The notes under the pieces were generated by a model. That model was not told where the DNA came from. It worked only from the letters and a program-made list of their open reading frames with translations, and ran no database searches. Below, one piece after another: positions 26,468 through 35,812 of a stretch of 64,000 nucleotides of DNA (position 1 is the first letter of the stretch; each line of letters opens with the position of its first letter). The position numbers and the translations under genes are program-made. This stretch comes from Sphingopyxis sp. H050 (GTDB lineage: Bacteria > Pseudomonadota > Alphaproteobacteria > Sphingomonadales > Sphingomonadaceae): contig NZ_LNRZ01000013.1 of the NCBI RefSeq assembly GCF_001468265.1, positions 1-64,000 of the forward strand, read 5' to 3'.

Positions 26468-27016
26468 ATGGGCGCGCTGCGATCGCCTTTCCTTCGCAAC
26501 ACGGTGATCGCGATCGGTCTGGTCGCGGCTACCAGCGCGTGGCTCTCGCTGGACAGCTACGCGCAGCGGCACGGATTTTTCATCAATCGATCACCGTCGC
26601 TGCCCAACTGGGCCTATTATTTCGAGCGCGGGAAGTCCGTAAAGCGCGGCGAGGTGGCATTCTTCGCGCCACCGTCCAACCCGCTTGTCCATGCTCATTT
26701 TGGCGCCGAACCGCCGGTCTTTGGCAAGATCGTCTATGGAATGCCCGGTGACACCGTCTCGCATCGTGGTTCGGACGTTGTTGTGAGCTGGGCTGCTGGC
26801 GCCGGCAATGACGCACCATCGGAGCAGCTGGTGGGTAAGCTGAAGCCGGTATCCTCCGTAGGCGAAAAACTGGCGCCGGGGCCGACGGGCGTGATCCCGA
26901 GCGGATGCTATTACATGGGCAGCCCGCATCCCGACGGCTTCGATAGCCGCTATGCCGCCATCGGCTTCGTATGCACCCGCCAGATTGTCGGAGTATCGAA
27001 ATGGTCGCTGCTATGA
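26468..27016 (+). CDS. S26 signal-peptidase-like protease of the tra operon (TraF of RP4 / TrhF type)
   Basis: A 182-residue protein with an N-terminal membrane helix and the S26 catalytic pair: Ser44 in RSPSLPNW (family motif S-x-P) and Lys87 in FGKIVYGMPGD. A late PSGCYYMGSPHPDGFDSR block matches the family's third box. In related systems this enzyme processes pilin, and here it may act on TraA. It overlaps traW by 16 nt. Confidence 0.93.
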   Translation: MGALRSPFLRNTVIAIGLVAATSAWLSLDSYAQRHGFFINRSPSLPNWAYYFERGKSVKRGEVAFFAPPSNPLVHAHFGAEPPVFGKIVYGMPGDTVSHRGSDVVVSWAAGAGNDAPSEQLVGKLKPVSSVGEKLAPGPTGVIPSGCYYMGSPHPDGFDSRYAAIGFVCTRQIVGVSKWSLL

Positions 27017-27669
27017 CACGCGCCGTCCTTCGCCGCACTGCGTTGGCCACGGCGCTTGTGCCGTTCGCGCTCGTCGCAAACATGCCGAGCGCCAGTGCAA
27101 AGGATTATGGTCAGCAAGGTGCCGTGTTCCGGATTTCCGAGCCCGATCTCCTGCGCACGATCGAGCAGAAGCTTCGCACGCTCGAGGCGAGCGGCGGCAT
27201 CGAACGGATGAACGCGGAACTGACCCGACGCACGGAAGCTGGCGTCCGCCGTCCCCGACCCGTCGTCGGCATCGCGCTTGCCGTTCGCGAGCGGAGCTGG
27301 ATCTTCGACCCGACAATGCAGGTCGACAAGGATATTCTCGACAACAAGGGCAATGTCATCGCGCGCGCTGGCCAGCGCGTGAATCCTCTGGATTTCGTGA
27401 CGATCCGTCAAAAGCTCGTGTTCATCGACGGCGATGACCGCGACCAGATACATTGGGCACTGCGCCGCTTCGATGACCGCGGCGCCAAGCTCATCATGGT
27501 CAAGGGGGCGCCGCTTGATGCGATGACCACCCATCAGCGCCGCTTCTATTTCGACCAGGGCGGGTTTCTTGTCGGCCGCTTCGGGATCCGAGCGGTGCCG
27601 GCGGTGGTCGAACCGAACGGGAAGACGATGCGGGTTTCTGAAATCCCGCTCGGTGTGGGGCGCAAATGA
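27001..27669 (+). CDS. traW: TraW, pilus assembly protein
   Basis: A 222-residue periplasmic protein. ATG at 27001 is 7 nt after GGAG; an alternative ATG at 27013 overlaps the previous stop. Signal peptide ends near MPSASAKD. The TraW core includes PTMQVDKDILDNKGNVIA and VFIDGDDRDQ. TraW works with TrbC, TraU and TraF in pilus assembly; in some systems TraW and TrbC are fused, but here they are separate. Confidence 0.93.
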   Translation: MVAAMTRAVLRRTALATALVPFALVANMPSASAKDYGQQGAVFRISEPDLLRTIEQKLRTLEASGGIERMNAELTRRTEAGVRRPRPVVGIALAVRERSWIFDPTMQVDKDILDNKGNVIARAGQRVNPLDFVTIRQKLVFIDGDDRDQIHWALRRFDDRGAKLIMVKGAPLDAMTTHQRRFYFDQGGFLVGRFGIRAVPAVVEPNGKTMRVSEIPLGVGRK

Positions 27670-28730
27670 GCTCCCGCCTCTCCAAATCTGTCGGCGGGAT
27701 CGTCAGGGCCGCTCGCACGTCCGTTCGCGCCGCGCTCGCGGCGCTGACCTTCGCGATCCTTGCTCCCGTAACCGCTGGGGCCGCGGGGATCGATGGGACG
27801 CCGGGGAAGTGTACGGGCAAGTTCGTGAACCCCATCACGGACGTCTGCTGGTCGTGCCTGTTTCCGTTGTCGGTGGGTGGCCTGAAGATCATGCCGTCGG
27901 ATCGACCCGACACGGACAATCCCGATCTCCCGATCTGCGCTTGCGGGTCGCCGCTCCCGCGCATTGGTGTAGCGATGGGCTTTTGGGAGCCGGTACGCCT
28001 TGCCGATGTCACGATGAAGCCGTGGTGCTTTGCGAGCCTCGGCGGCAAGAAGATCTCGCCGGGGTTCAATATCGGCCACGGCCGCGCGGCGGATAGCGTG
28101 GACGGACATGATCGCGGCGCGAAATGGCACGTCCATTGGTATGTCTATCCGTTGCTCTACTGGATGGAGCTCCTGACGGACGTTGCCTGCCTCGAGCAGT
28201 CGTCATTCGACATCGCCTATGTCACCGAAATCGATCCGCTCTGGCAGGATGATACGCTGACGGCGCTGATCAATCCGGAAGTCGCACTCTTTGCCAATCC
28301 GCTCGCGCAAACGGCGTGCGCGGCAGACTGTGGCGCCGCCACCGGTAAACTTCCGCTCGACCCGCTCTTCTGGTGCGCTGGCTGCCTCGGGCCGATGTAT
28401 CCGATGAACGGAAACATCTCCGCGCACATCGGCCACGTTCAGTCGAGCCGGCTCGCACTGTCGCGCTTCGCTTTCAAGCTTCATCGGCAAGGTATCGCGT
28501 GGGGGACGATGGGCAAGAAGGGGCTCTGCGGCAAATACATCATGCCGATCATGAAGAAGCAGCAATATCGGTTCCAGGCCACGGTGCCGTCGCCGATGGT
28601 GAAGGGACGCTGGGCCTGCCCGCCGATCGGCGCCTCCGACATGAAGCCGGGATCCGGCAACACCTATCCCGCCGTTGGCGAAGACATGGGCTATCTTGTT
28701 TGGAGGAAGCGAAATTGCTGCGTCCTTTGA
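27666..28730 (+). CDS. traU: TraU, cysteine-rich mating protein
   Basis: A 354-residue periplasmic protein with a signal peptide and many paired cysteines (CWSCLF, CACGS, FWCAGCLG, CC at the C-terminus), typical of TraU, which is needed for DNA transfer. The blocks MGFWEPVRLADVTMKPWC and WHVHWYVYPLLYWMELL are family features. It overlaps traW by 4 nt and trbC by 16 nt. Confidence 0.95.
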   Translation: MSSRLSKSVGGIVRAARTSVRAALAALTFAILAPVTAGAAGIDGTPGKCTGKFVNPITDVCWSCLFPLSVGGLKIMPSDRPDTDNPDLPICACGSPLPRIGVAMGFWEPVRLADVTMKPWCFASLGGKKISPGFNIGHGRAADSVDGHDRGAKWHVHWYVYPLLYWMELLTDVACLEQSSFDIAYVTEIDPLWQDDTLTALINPEVALFANPLAQTACAADCGAATGKLPLDPLFWCAGCLGPMYPMNGNISAHIGHVQSSRLALSRFAFKLHRQGIAWGTMGKKGLCGKYIMPIMKKQQYRFQATVPSPMVKGRWACPPIGASDMKPGSGNTYPAVGEDMGYLVWRKRNCCVL

Positions 28731-29485
28731 AAAACCTTTCCGAAAAAGGGAAGTTCTTTGCCGGTGCCGCGATCCTGTCGGTTTGCGGTGGCGGCATTGC
28801 CCTCGCGCAGAACGTCGAGGGGCTCGACATTCAGCAGATTATTGGTCGCGGCGAAGCGGCCGATGCAGACGCGGAAGCGCTCATCCGCGAGGTTTCGCGC
28901 CGCGGCGATGAGATGCGAGCGGAGGCGAAGGATGCTGCCGACGCCGGCAATCGCAATCTGGCCGAGAATAAGGGTGTGCTTGGCGGCGGACCAACGGGGC
29001 CGATCGATTTCGACCAGATGCTTGCCGCGTCGACCGATCTCGAGGCGAGCGACAAGGGGGCGCCGCAGCTCATCGTCTTCGCCTCCCTGTCGATGCCGGA
29101 ACAGAGCCTGAAAAAGCTCATTCGCGATACCGCGAAGGCGGGTGGAACCGTCGTCTTCAATGGTTTCCCCGGCAACTCCATGAAAGCCTTTCAGCAGGGC
29201 ATCATGAAGGTGGTCGACAACCAGGACGCTTACGGGAGCATCGGGATCGACCCGCGACTGTTCCGCGCGTTCGATGTGACCGCCGTGCCCGCGATCGTCG
29301 TCGTGACGTCCGATTTTGAACTGTGCGACGGTTTCGACTGCCGAACGATGGTTCCGCCCTTCGACCGGATGACCGGAAACGTACCGCTCGAATATGCGCT
29401 GGAGACCTTTGTTGACGGGCGGGGCCCGGGATCGGCGATCGCGAACCAGGCACTGTCCCGGTTGAAAAGGGGGCAGGGGTCATGA
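28715..29485 (+). CDS. trbC: TrbC-like pilus assembly protein (TTG start)
   Basis: A 256-residue periplasmic protein. The frame runs far upstream inside traU, but TTG at 28715 with TTTGGAGG 8 nt earlier gives a signal peptide (LSVCGGGIALAQ), so this is the likely start. The C-terminal thioredoxin-like TrbC domain carries IVFASLSMPEQSLKKL and FDVTAVPAIVVV. It overlaps traN by 4 nt. Confidence 0.9.
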   Translation: MLRPLKNLSEKGKFFAGAAILSVCGGGIALAQNVEGLDIQQIIGRGEAADADAEALIREVSRRGDEMRAEAKDAADAGNRNLAENKGVLGGGPTGPIDFDQMLAASTDLEASDKGAPQLIVFASLSMPEQSLKKLIRDTAKAGGTVVFNGFPGNSMKAFQQGIMKVVDNQDAYGSIGIDPRLFRAFDVTAVPAIVVVTSDFELCDGFDCRTMVPPFDRMTGNVPLEYALETFVDGRGPGSAIANQALSRLKRGQGS

Positions 29486-32400
29486 TCTATGCTATGAATG
29501 GCGCTGCAATTGACCAGAGGGTTGGAACTGGCTGTCTCGGCCGTCGCTTCAGCCGCTCGATGGTCGCGATCGCGGCCGCGCTTTCTATGGCTATCGGTCC
29601 GATGCCCGTCGTTCGGGCTCAGACCGCCCCGTCGGGCGACATCACGTCTGCGCAGAAAGACGGCGAAGCCTTCGCCAAAACGGGCAAAGAAGGCGCAGCC
29701 TCGATTCCGGATCAGGAAGTCACCGGGGACGTCATCCCCGGGTACTCCACCGCTCCAAGCGATCTGTCGAATCTCTTCGGGAGCGATGACGGCGCTTTGA
29801 ACTCCGCCGGTGGCTCGGCCGTCGGCAATGAAGCTTGGGAAGTCATGATGGGCGCCGATGCAAATCGCGCGACTGTCGACCCTGCGTCGTTCGAGGACAT
29901 CATCAAGAAGGGCGAGGAGATCAACGAAAACGCCGGCAGCTCCGAGCTCGGCGAAGACATCAGCAACACGCCGGGAACCTGCGAAGAGGTCAAAGTCGGC
30001 GAGAAGCAGGATTATTACGACGCGACCTGCGATGTCGGCGTCACCGTGACGACGCCCGATCGCGTCGAGGAGCTGAGCTGCCCCGATGGCTATACGCTGG
30101 TTGGGCGGACTTGCTCCAAAACGCTGACGCAGCCTGCGGACGTCACCTACACCTGTCCGGACGGCGGTGTGCTGCAGGGCACAACCTGCGTGGTCACTCA
30201 GCCGGCGTCCGTGTCGAGCCATAGCTGTCCCGCGGGCTTCTCGCTGCAGGGGACAAATTGCGTTCGCACGACGACTGAACCGGCGGTCATCACCGGCTAC
30301 AGCTGCCCGGCAGACTATATGCTCGAAGGAGATCGTTGCGTCCGGACGCTCGAGCAATCGGCGACGCCCAACTACAACTGCCCTGCAGGCTATGTGCTGG
30401 AAGGAACCACCTGTCGGTCGAAATCGACCTATGCCGCGACCGCAAGCTATAGCTGCCCGGCTGGCTATAACCTCTCCGGCACCACTTGTTCGCGGACGCT
30501 CTCGCAGCCAGCTGATGTCTATTATACCTGCCCTGCGGGTTACGATCTGAACGGCACGACCTGCACGCAGACCGGGACCTATACGGCGGTTCCGAACTAC
30601 AGCTGCCCGTCTGGTTATACCTTGTCGGGCACGACCTGCACTGCAACCGGAAGCTATGGTGCTACGCCCAATTATAGCTGCCCGAATGGCGGCACGCTGC
30701 AGGGCACCGAATGCGTCACCTCGGGAAGCTATGCGGCGACCGCCAGCTATAGCTGCCCCAACGGTGGAACGCTGAACGGCACGAACTGCATGACGACATC
30801 GCAGACGCCGGGCACCCCGGTTTACCAATGCAGCGGTTGGGCGATTCCGATGGATCTCTATACCTTCGAGGGCGCGCCCTATTGCGGCATGGCGAAAACA
30901 GGGAAAACCTGTCCCACCGGTTGGATTGGTTTCTACAAGGAAGGCAAGGCTCAAGGCTACTCCGGCACGAAGTGCTTCTTCCACCCGAAAGTCAATTACA
31001 CTTGCCCCGGCGCCTATGTCGTCGAAGGCTCGATGTGCACGATGGTTTCGGCAACGCCGGGGACTGTCTCCTACAGCTGCCCGAATGGAGGAACCCTCAA
31101 TGGTACGACGTGCCAAACGAGCTCGAGCAGCCCCGCCACCGTCACCTATAGCTGCCCGAGTGGCGGCACGCTTGCCGGCAACATCTGCAACACGAGCAGC
31201 TCGTTGCCGGCAACGGTCACGCATACCTGCCCTAATGGGGGCACGTTGAACGGAACGACCTGCACAATCGTCACGTCGACGTCTGCGAGCCCGGTCTATT
31301 ATTGTCCGTCGGGCTATAATCTGTCGGGAACCACTTGTTCGCGAACCGAAGAGTCGAGCGCGACGGTCACCTACAGCTGCCCGAACGGTGGCTCGCTTTC
31401 GGGTTCGGTCTGCACGATCGATCTCGCTCAGCCGGCGGACGTGACCTATAGCTGTCCATCGGGCTGGGAGGTCCAGGGCGACAAGTGCCGGTCGGTTCTC
31501 TCGCAACCCGCGACGCCGATCTTTTCGTGTCCGTCGGGGTACAGCCTCAGCGGCAATATGTGCAGCAAGACCGAAACCCAGCCTGCGACGCCCAATTATA
31601 GCTGTCCGACCGACTTCACTCTGTCGGGTACGACCTGCACCAAGACCTATCCCGCGCAGCCCAATTACAGTTGTCCCGCGAATTATACGCTTTCGGGGAC
31701 AACCTGTTCGATGACGCTGTCACTGCCTGCAACCGTCACGATGGTCTGTCCCCCGGGAGCCACCGAGCAGAATGGCACTTGCTATGGCGAGAGCGCGGGC
31801 CAGAGCGAATGCGCGGAGCTCGAGGCCAATCCAAAATGCAGCCATGTGCGCGATACCTGCCTCGACGAAGAGCCGAACGGCCCCTGCAAGGTCATGGAGC
31901 GGACGTTCAAATGTCCGATCCCGAATTCGCCGCCGACCGATGTGAAGGAATATGTCTGCGGCGGATCGATGTATTGCATCAACGGGAGCTGCAGCGAGAT
32001 TGAGGACGAAGCGTCGAACGAGTTCAAGGATGCTCTCGTTGCGATGGGCGCGATCGACCAGGTCGGTAAGGAATTCGACCCCGACACCTTGGGTCTGTTC
32101 AAAGGCACGCGCGAGACGTGCCACAAGCCCGTATTCGGGCTGGTCAACTGTTGCGCCGGCAAGGTGTCCGGTCTGTTCTCGGGCGGTGTTGCCGCCGCAG
32201 CTGCATGGGCCGGGCTTAGTGGGGGTCCGGCGGCGCTGGCGGGCGTTGCCACCCAATTCTTGACCACCTTCCTTTGCTCGAATGAAGAAAAGCAGCTCGA
32301 CGTGAAGGATCGCCTCGGTCTGTGCGTCTCGATCGGCAGCTATTGTTCGTCGAGCTTCCTCGGCGTCTGCCAGACCAAGCGCAAAGCCTATTGCTGCTTT

Positions 32401-32658
32401 GAATCGAAGCTGACGCGCATCCTGCAGGAGCAGGGGCGGCCGCAAATCAACAAGCCGTGGGACAAACCGAAGGAGGAGCAGTGCAAAGGCTTCACCGTCG
32501 AGGAATTCTCGCGCCTTGATCTCAGCAAAATGGACTTCTCGGACATCTACGCGGATTTTCTCGAAGCCGTGAAGCTGCCCGACGAAGCGCAGATGGCGAG
32601 CGACATCCAGGCGAAGATCGACGCCTATTACAAGCAGCATGGACCGGGAGGGAATTGA
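29482..32658 (+). CDS. traN: TraN, mating-pair stabilisation adhesin with expanded Cys-rich repeats
   Basis: A 1058-residue outer-membrane protein, against about 600 in F. A signal peptide (ending VVRAQ) is followed by a TraN N-terminal region, then about 20 repeats of near 25 residues of the form Y-S-C-P-x-G-x-x-L-x-G-T-T-C (roughly residues 198-770), and a C-terminal Cys-rich region that includes CCAGK and CCFE pairs of the conserved TraN end. TraN contacts receptors on the recipient cell. The repeat block is unlike F TraN and probably forms a disulfide-linked stalk. The DsbC-like protein and TraF encoded in the operon would be needed for its folding. Confidence 0.95.
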   Translation: MIYAMNGAAIDQRVGTGCLGRRFSRSMVAIAAALSMAIGPMPVVRAQTAPSGDITSAQKDGEAFAKTGKEGAASIPDQEVTGDVIPGYSTAPSDLSNLFGSDDGALNSAGGSAVGNEAWEVMMGADANRATVDPASFEDIIKKGEEINENAGSSELGEDISNTPGTCEEVKVGEKQDYYDATCDVGVTVTTPDRVEELSCPDGYTLVGRTCSKTLTQPADVTYTCPDGGVLQGTTCVVTQPASVSSHSCPAGFSLQGTNCVRTTTEPAVITGYSCPADYMLEGDRCVRTLEQSATPNYNCPAGYVLEGTTCRSKSTYAATASYSCPAGYNLSGTTCSRTLSQPADVYYTCPAGYDLNGTTCTQTGTYTAVPNYSCPSGYTLSGTTCTATGSYGATPNYSCPNGGTLQGTECVTSGSYAATASYSCPNGGTLNGTNCMTTSQTPGTPVYQCSGWAIPMDLYTFEGAPYCGMAKTGKTCPTGWIGFYKEGKAQGYSGTKCFFHPKVNYTCPGAYVVEGSMCTMVSATPGTVSYSCPNGGTLNGTTCQTSSSSPATVTYSCPSGGTLAGNICNTSSSLPATVTHTCPNGGTLNGTTCTIVTSTSASPVYYCPSGYNLSGTTCSRTEESSATVTYSCPNGGSLSGSVCTIDLAQPADVTYSCPSGWEVQGDKCRSVLSQPATPIFSCPSGYSLSGNMCSKTETQPATPNYSCPTDFTLSGTTCTKTYPAQPNYSCPANYTLSGTTCSMTLSLPATVTMVCPPGATEQNGTCYGESAGQSECAELEANPKCSHVRDTCLDEEPNGPCKVMERTFKCPIPNSPPTDVKEYVCGGSMYCINGSCSEIEDEASNEFKDALVAMGAIDQVGKEFDPDTLGLFKGTRETCHKPVFGLVNCCAGKVSGLFSGGVAAAAAWAGLSGGPAALAGVATQFLTTFLCSNEEKQLDVKDRLGLCVSIGSYCSSSFLGVCQTKRKAYCCFESKLTRILQEQGRPQINKPWDKPKEEQCKGFTVEEFSRLDLSKMDFSDIYADFLEAVKLPDEAQMASDIQAKIDAYYKQHGPGGN
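30073..31800 (+). repeat. Tandem Cys-repeat array inside traN
   Basis: About 20-21 units of 23-27 codons. Each contains two cysteines about 11 residues apart (CPxGYxLxGTTC or CPNGGTLxGTTC). One unit is interrupted around 30825-30995 by a different segment (CSGWAIPMDLY...CFFHP). The DNA copies differ enough that expansion is not very recent, although units near 31060-31280 are closer to each other. Confidence 0.9.
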
Positions 32659-32662
32659 CAGG

Positions 32663-33064
32663 ATGACCGACTCCACGCCGATCAGGGCCAACACTGAGCC
32701 TTCACCGGCAAATAATCCACCGCGGTCGCTGCGCGCCGTGGTGGCAGAGCGTTCGGATTTTCCGGACGTCATGGTCCATGAGTGGACCGTCTTGAAGCTG
32801 TGCAGCGGTGACCAGCCGCTGGAGGCCGATGAGATCAAGTATTTGGTCGACGGATTTTTTTCTCCGCCGCTGACGATGCTCGACCTTGCCGAGCTCGTCG
32901 ATAGCCTCGTCGAAAAGGGCTGGCTGGGCTGGCAGGGAGATCGCTGGAAACTCCAAGCGACGACCTTAGGGCACGAAGTTTTAGCGCGCATCGGAGGCTC
33001 GTTCAGGCTAGCCGACTTTTCGGCTGACTTGGTCAGCATGGCGAAAGGGAGGCCGGACAGATGA
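32663..33064 (+). CDS. Winged-helix-like tra-operon protein, copy 1
   Basis: A 133-residue soluble protein, 5 nt after traN, with no signal peptide. The C-terminal two-thirds looks like a winged helix: PLEADEIKYLVDGFF, LAELVDSLVEKGWLGWQG, then ATTLGHEVLARI. It shares length and this pattern with the next gene, so the two are paralogs. Cytosolic proteins are unexpected inside a run of envelope genes; a regulatory role is possible but unproven. Confidence 0.75.
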   Translation: MTDSTPIRANTEPSPANNPPRSLRAVVAERSDFPDVMVHEWTVLKLCSGDQPLEADEIKYLVDGFFSPPLTMLDLAELVDSLVEKGWLGWQGDRWKLQATTLGHEVLARIGGSFRLADFSADLVSMAKGRPDR

Positions 33065-33097
33065 TCGTCTGCGAGGCCAGCAAGGGAGATGCCGCGC

Positions 33098-33499
33098 ATG
33101 GACAAGGACGAGTTCGATCGCTTGAGCCCCGAGGAGCGCAAAGCGCATCTCGAGCGGGTCGAGCGCATCATTATGGCGCCAGGCCACTGGCCCGACGTAA
33201 ACAGTCTGCAGCTCGGTTTGCTGCTGCGAGCCGGCGGGGACGTTCCGGTTCCGCCCGACGAAATCATGCTGTCGATGCAAAACTGGTTCGGAATCAATCC
33301 GCAAGAGTTGGCGGACATCTGCAAGCCGATGATCGAAAAGGAATGGCTCTCGGTGGATGCGGAGGGCGCATTTCATACCACCCCGCTCGGGCGGGAGGTG
33401 CTCGATATGCACAAATCCCCGCTCACCAAAGCCGTGATGTGGTCCATCCGGAGCGGGCTTACCAACATGGAGGAGAAAAATGAGGACGGCGATCCGTAA
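33098..33499 (+). CDS. Winged-helix-like tra-operon protein, copy 2
   Basis: Also 133 residues from the ATG at 33098, chosen over ATG 33089 because GGGAG ends directly before the latter. Shared blocks with copy 1: PVPPDEIMLSMQNWF, ICKPMIEKEWLSV, TTPLGREVLDMH. It overlaps traF by 20 nt. The pair appears to have arisen by duplication and then diverged strongly. Confidence 0.78.
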   Translation: MDKDEFDRLSPEERKAHLERVERIIMAPGHWPDVNSLQLGLLLRAGGDVPVPPDEIMLSMQNWFGINPQELADICKPMIEKEWLSVDAEGAFHTTPLGREVLDMHKSPLTKAVMWSIRSGLTNMEEKNEDGDP

Positions 33500-34340
33500 C
33501 GCAACTGCATTTGTCGGCGCTATCTTTGTCGCCGCGGGCACTCCCCTCCACGCACAGTCTCACCCCGATTCGGGTGAGTCGCAATCCTCGGCCGAAGAGC
33601 CACTGCCGGATGCGACAGACGAATCTCCCAATCAAGACTTCTACTGCGGTGCCCGGAAACTCGGGACCTGGTTCTATTGTGACAAGCCGAAACCGCGACC
33701 GAGTACCAAACCGGCGCCGGCAGTTGCTTCGGCGGCCGCCAGCGAACGGCTTGCGGCGATCAGCAAGCAACTGGACGAGCTGAAGGCACGAGCGATCCTC
33801 GAACCCTCGGAGCAGAATGTTACCGCCTATATTCGCTTCCAGCGCGAACAGCTCGATCGCGCGTCGACATTCTCCGATGTTTGGCAGCGCACGATGTGGC
33901 AAAATCCCGAATTGGACTACACGCTGCAGCGCCCGGTATCGACGCTCGCGAAACGAGCATGGATCGACAACCGCAAAGCCGAACAGGAAGCAGCGCTTCG
34001 CAATCTGTCGCGCCGCTATGGGATTTTCTATTTTTATGCGCAGAGCTGCGGAGCGTGCGACATTTTCGCTCCGATCCTGAAGTCGCTTGCGACTAGCAGC
34101 GGTTTCAATGTCGTCGCTGTGTCGATGGACGGTGGTCCGAACGGCGTGTTTCCGAATTACGTCGTCGACGTCGGTCAACACGCCAAGATGGGGCTGACCT
34201 CGAAGGCAACGCCGGCGCTCGTTCTCTATGACACCGTCAACCGGCGCCCCATCCCGATCGGCACCGGCATCCTGTCGGCCGACGAAATCACCGAACGCAT
34301 TTTCACGCTCACGAGCACCAAAGTTGGGAGCGACTTCTGA
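33480..34340 (+). CDS. traF: TraF, thioredoxin-fold pilus assembly protein
   Basis: A 286-residue periplasmic protein with a signal peptide (ending LHAQ) and a C-terminal thioredoxin-like domain that keeps an active-site CGAC (YFYAQSCGACDIF). In F TraF the CxxC is absent, so this one may be redox-active. GGAGGAGAAAA precedes the ATG. The stop shares its last base with the start of traH. Confidence 0.95.
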   Translation: MRTAIRNATAFVGAIFVAAGTPLHAQSHPDSGESQSSAEEPLPDATDESPNQDFYCGARKLGTWFYCDKPKPRPSTKPAPAVASAAASERLAAISKQLDELKARAILEPSEQNVTAYIRFQREQLDRASTFSDVWQRTMWQNPELDYTLQRPVSTLAKRAWIDNRKAEQEAALRNLSRRYGIFYFYAQSCGACDIFAPILKSLATSSGFNVVAVSMDGGPNGVFPNYVVDVGQHAKMGLTSKATPALVLYDTVNRRPIPIGTGILSADEITERIFTLTSTKVGSDF

Positions 34341-35788
34341 TGACCGGAATCACATTCATCGCGCGGATCCGCGTAGCAGTCTCGCGCATCCGCATCGGCG
34401 TCATTGCCCTGTCGGTGGCCGCCGCGCCAGCACAGGCTGGCGTTGGCGACGAAATGAGCGATTTCTTCAACGATATGGGTGCTTCGGCGAATGCGACCGG
34501 CGCGACCGCCTATCAGGGTCAGTCCGCCGGCTATTATTCGCTGGGCTCGGTCTGGGCGCGTTTCCCACAGAAGAGCGTCTATCCTGCGAACATTCAGCTT
34601 CCGAAGGTTCGCGCCGGCTGTGGCGGTATCGACATATTCTCGGGTTCGTTCTCGTTCATCAATATGTCCGAGTTCGTCGCGAACCTGAAGGCGATCGCCA
34701 ACAACGCGATCGGCTTCGCGTTTAAGCTCGCGATCGACAGCATCAGCCCGCAAATCGGCGGGGTGATGGATCAGCTTCAGGACATTGCCAACAAGGTGAA
34801 CCAGTTCAACATGCAGAGCTGCGAGTCCGCCGCGGCGGCCGTCGGCGCGGTATGGCCGAAGGTCGATGCGGCCGAAGACCGCATCTGCCAGTCGATCGGC
34901 ACGTCTGCTGGTCGGTTCTCGGACTGGGCGAAGTCGCGCCGGGGATGCGGCAACGGTGGCGAAAGATCTTCCACAATCAATTCCAACACGGACCCCTCGC
35001 TTGCGGCAATGACTCCGGGGCCCAAAAATTACGCCTGGGACATGATCAAGCAATCGCCGCTCGAGAGCGCCGATCGGCAGATGCGCGAGTTGGTGATGAC
35101 GCTGACCGGGACGATCGTCGTCGGCAAGCGGCCGTCCGACAATGATCCGCTGCCGATCATTTATCGAGGCGAGGGCGATCCCGCGATCCTTGATGCGCTC
35201 CTCGATGGCGACAAGGCGATCGACGTCCTCGGCTGCGACGAGACGGACAAGTGCCTGGGCCCGGGCAAGCGCACGATCCCGGCGCTGGGAGGGACAGCCC
35301 TCCGCCCGCGTGTTGCCGCTCTCATCCAGTCGATGAGCGATAAGGTTCGCACCAACGCGGCGCTGACCACGGAAGAGAAGAACCTTCTCGGTGTCGCCAG
35401 CATCCCGCTCTATAAGGTTGTCGCCGTGCAGGCGGCATCCGGCTTCAATCTCTCACCGGGCGAGCTGAATTCGCTGGCGGAGGTCACCGCGATCGATCTT
35501 CTCAATTCGATCGTCCAGCGGATGCTCGACCAAGTTGCTGCAGGCCAGTCGAACAACAGCAATCAGGCTGACTCGGAGAACCTTCGGCAGTTCAACGAGC
35601 AGCTCGCGCGCGTCCGCCAGCGGCTGTTCGAGCGCGAAAGCACGGTGAACCAGCGCGTTACGCGGACGTTCGAAATCGTCGATCGCGCGATGATGATCGA
35701 AAGCACCCTGCAGACACGGATGGCGCCGGGAATGGCGGCCTCCCTCAACTTTTCCCGCGCCTTGTCGGCGCAAGGTTTGCGGCCCTGA
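34340..35788 (+). CDS. traH: TraH, pilus assembly/mating protein
   Basis: A 482-residue periplasmic protein with a signal peptide (ending APAQAG) and the TraH signature order: an early SDFFNDMGASANATG, then AGCGGIDIFSGSFSFIN, and a helical C-terminal half. TraH is needed for pilus extension and interacts with TraF and TraU. It directly precedes traG. Confidence 0.96.
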   Translation: MTGITFIARIRVAVSRIRIGVIALSVAAAPAQAGVGDEMSDFFNDMGASANATGATAYQGQSAGYYSLGSVWARFPQKSVYPANIQLPKVRAGCGGIDIFSGSFSFINMSEFVANLKAIANNAIGFAFKLAIDSISPQIGGVMDQLQDIANKVNQFNMQSCESAAAAVGAVWPKVDAAEDRICQSIGTSAGRFSDWAKSRRGCGNGGERSSTINSNTDPSLAAMTPGPKNYAWDMIKQSPLESADRQMRELVMTLTGTIVVGKRPSDNDPLPIIYRGEGDPAILDALLDGDKAIDVLGCDETDKCLGPGKRTIPALGGTALRPRVAALIQSMSDKVRTNAALTTEEKNLLGVASIPLYKVVAVQAASGFNLSPGELNSLAEVTAIDLLNSIVQRMLDQVAAGQSNNSNQADSENLRQFNEQLARVRQRLFERESTVNQRVTRTFEIVDRAMMIESTLQTRMAPGMAASLNFSRALSAQGLRP

Positions 35789-35812
35789 TTTCGGGCTGAA
35801 GGAGCGCGTGCG

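Noticed and set aside
29230..31506. Long minus-strand open frame (758 residues) inside traN
   Set aside because: It runs against the repetitive traN gene, is extremely Arg/Ala-rich and matches no family; it is a by-product of GC-rich repeats.
30073..31800. Periodic repeats in traN considered as a CRISPR array
   Set aside because: The period is codon-based (about 75 bp), units are coding and diverged, and there are no identical repeats with unique spacers.
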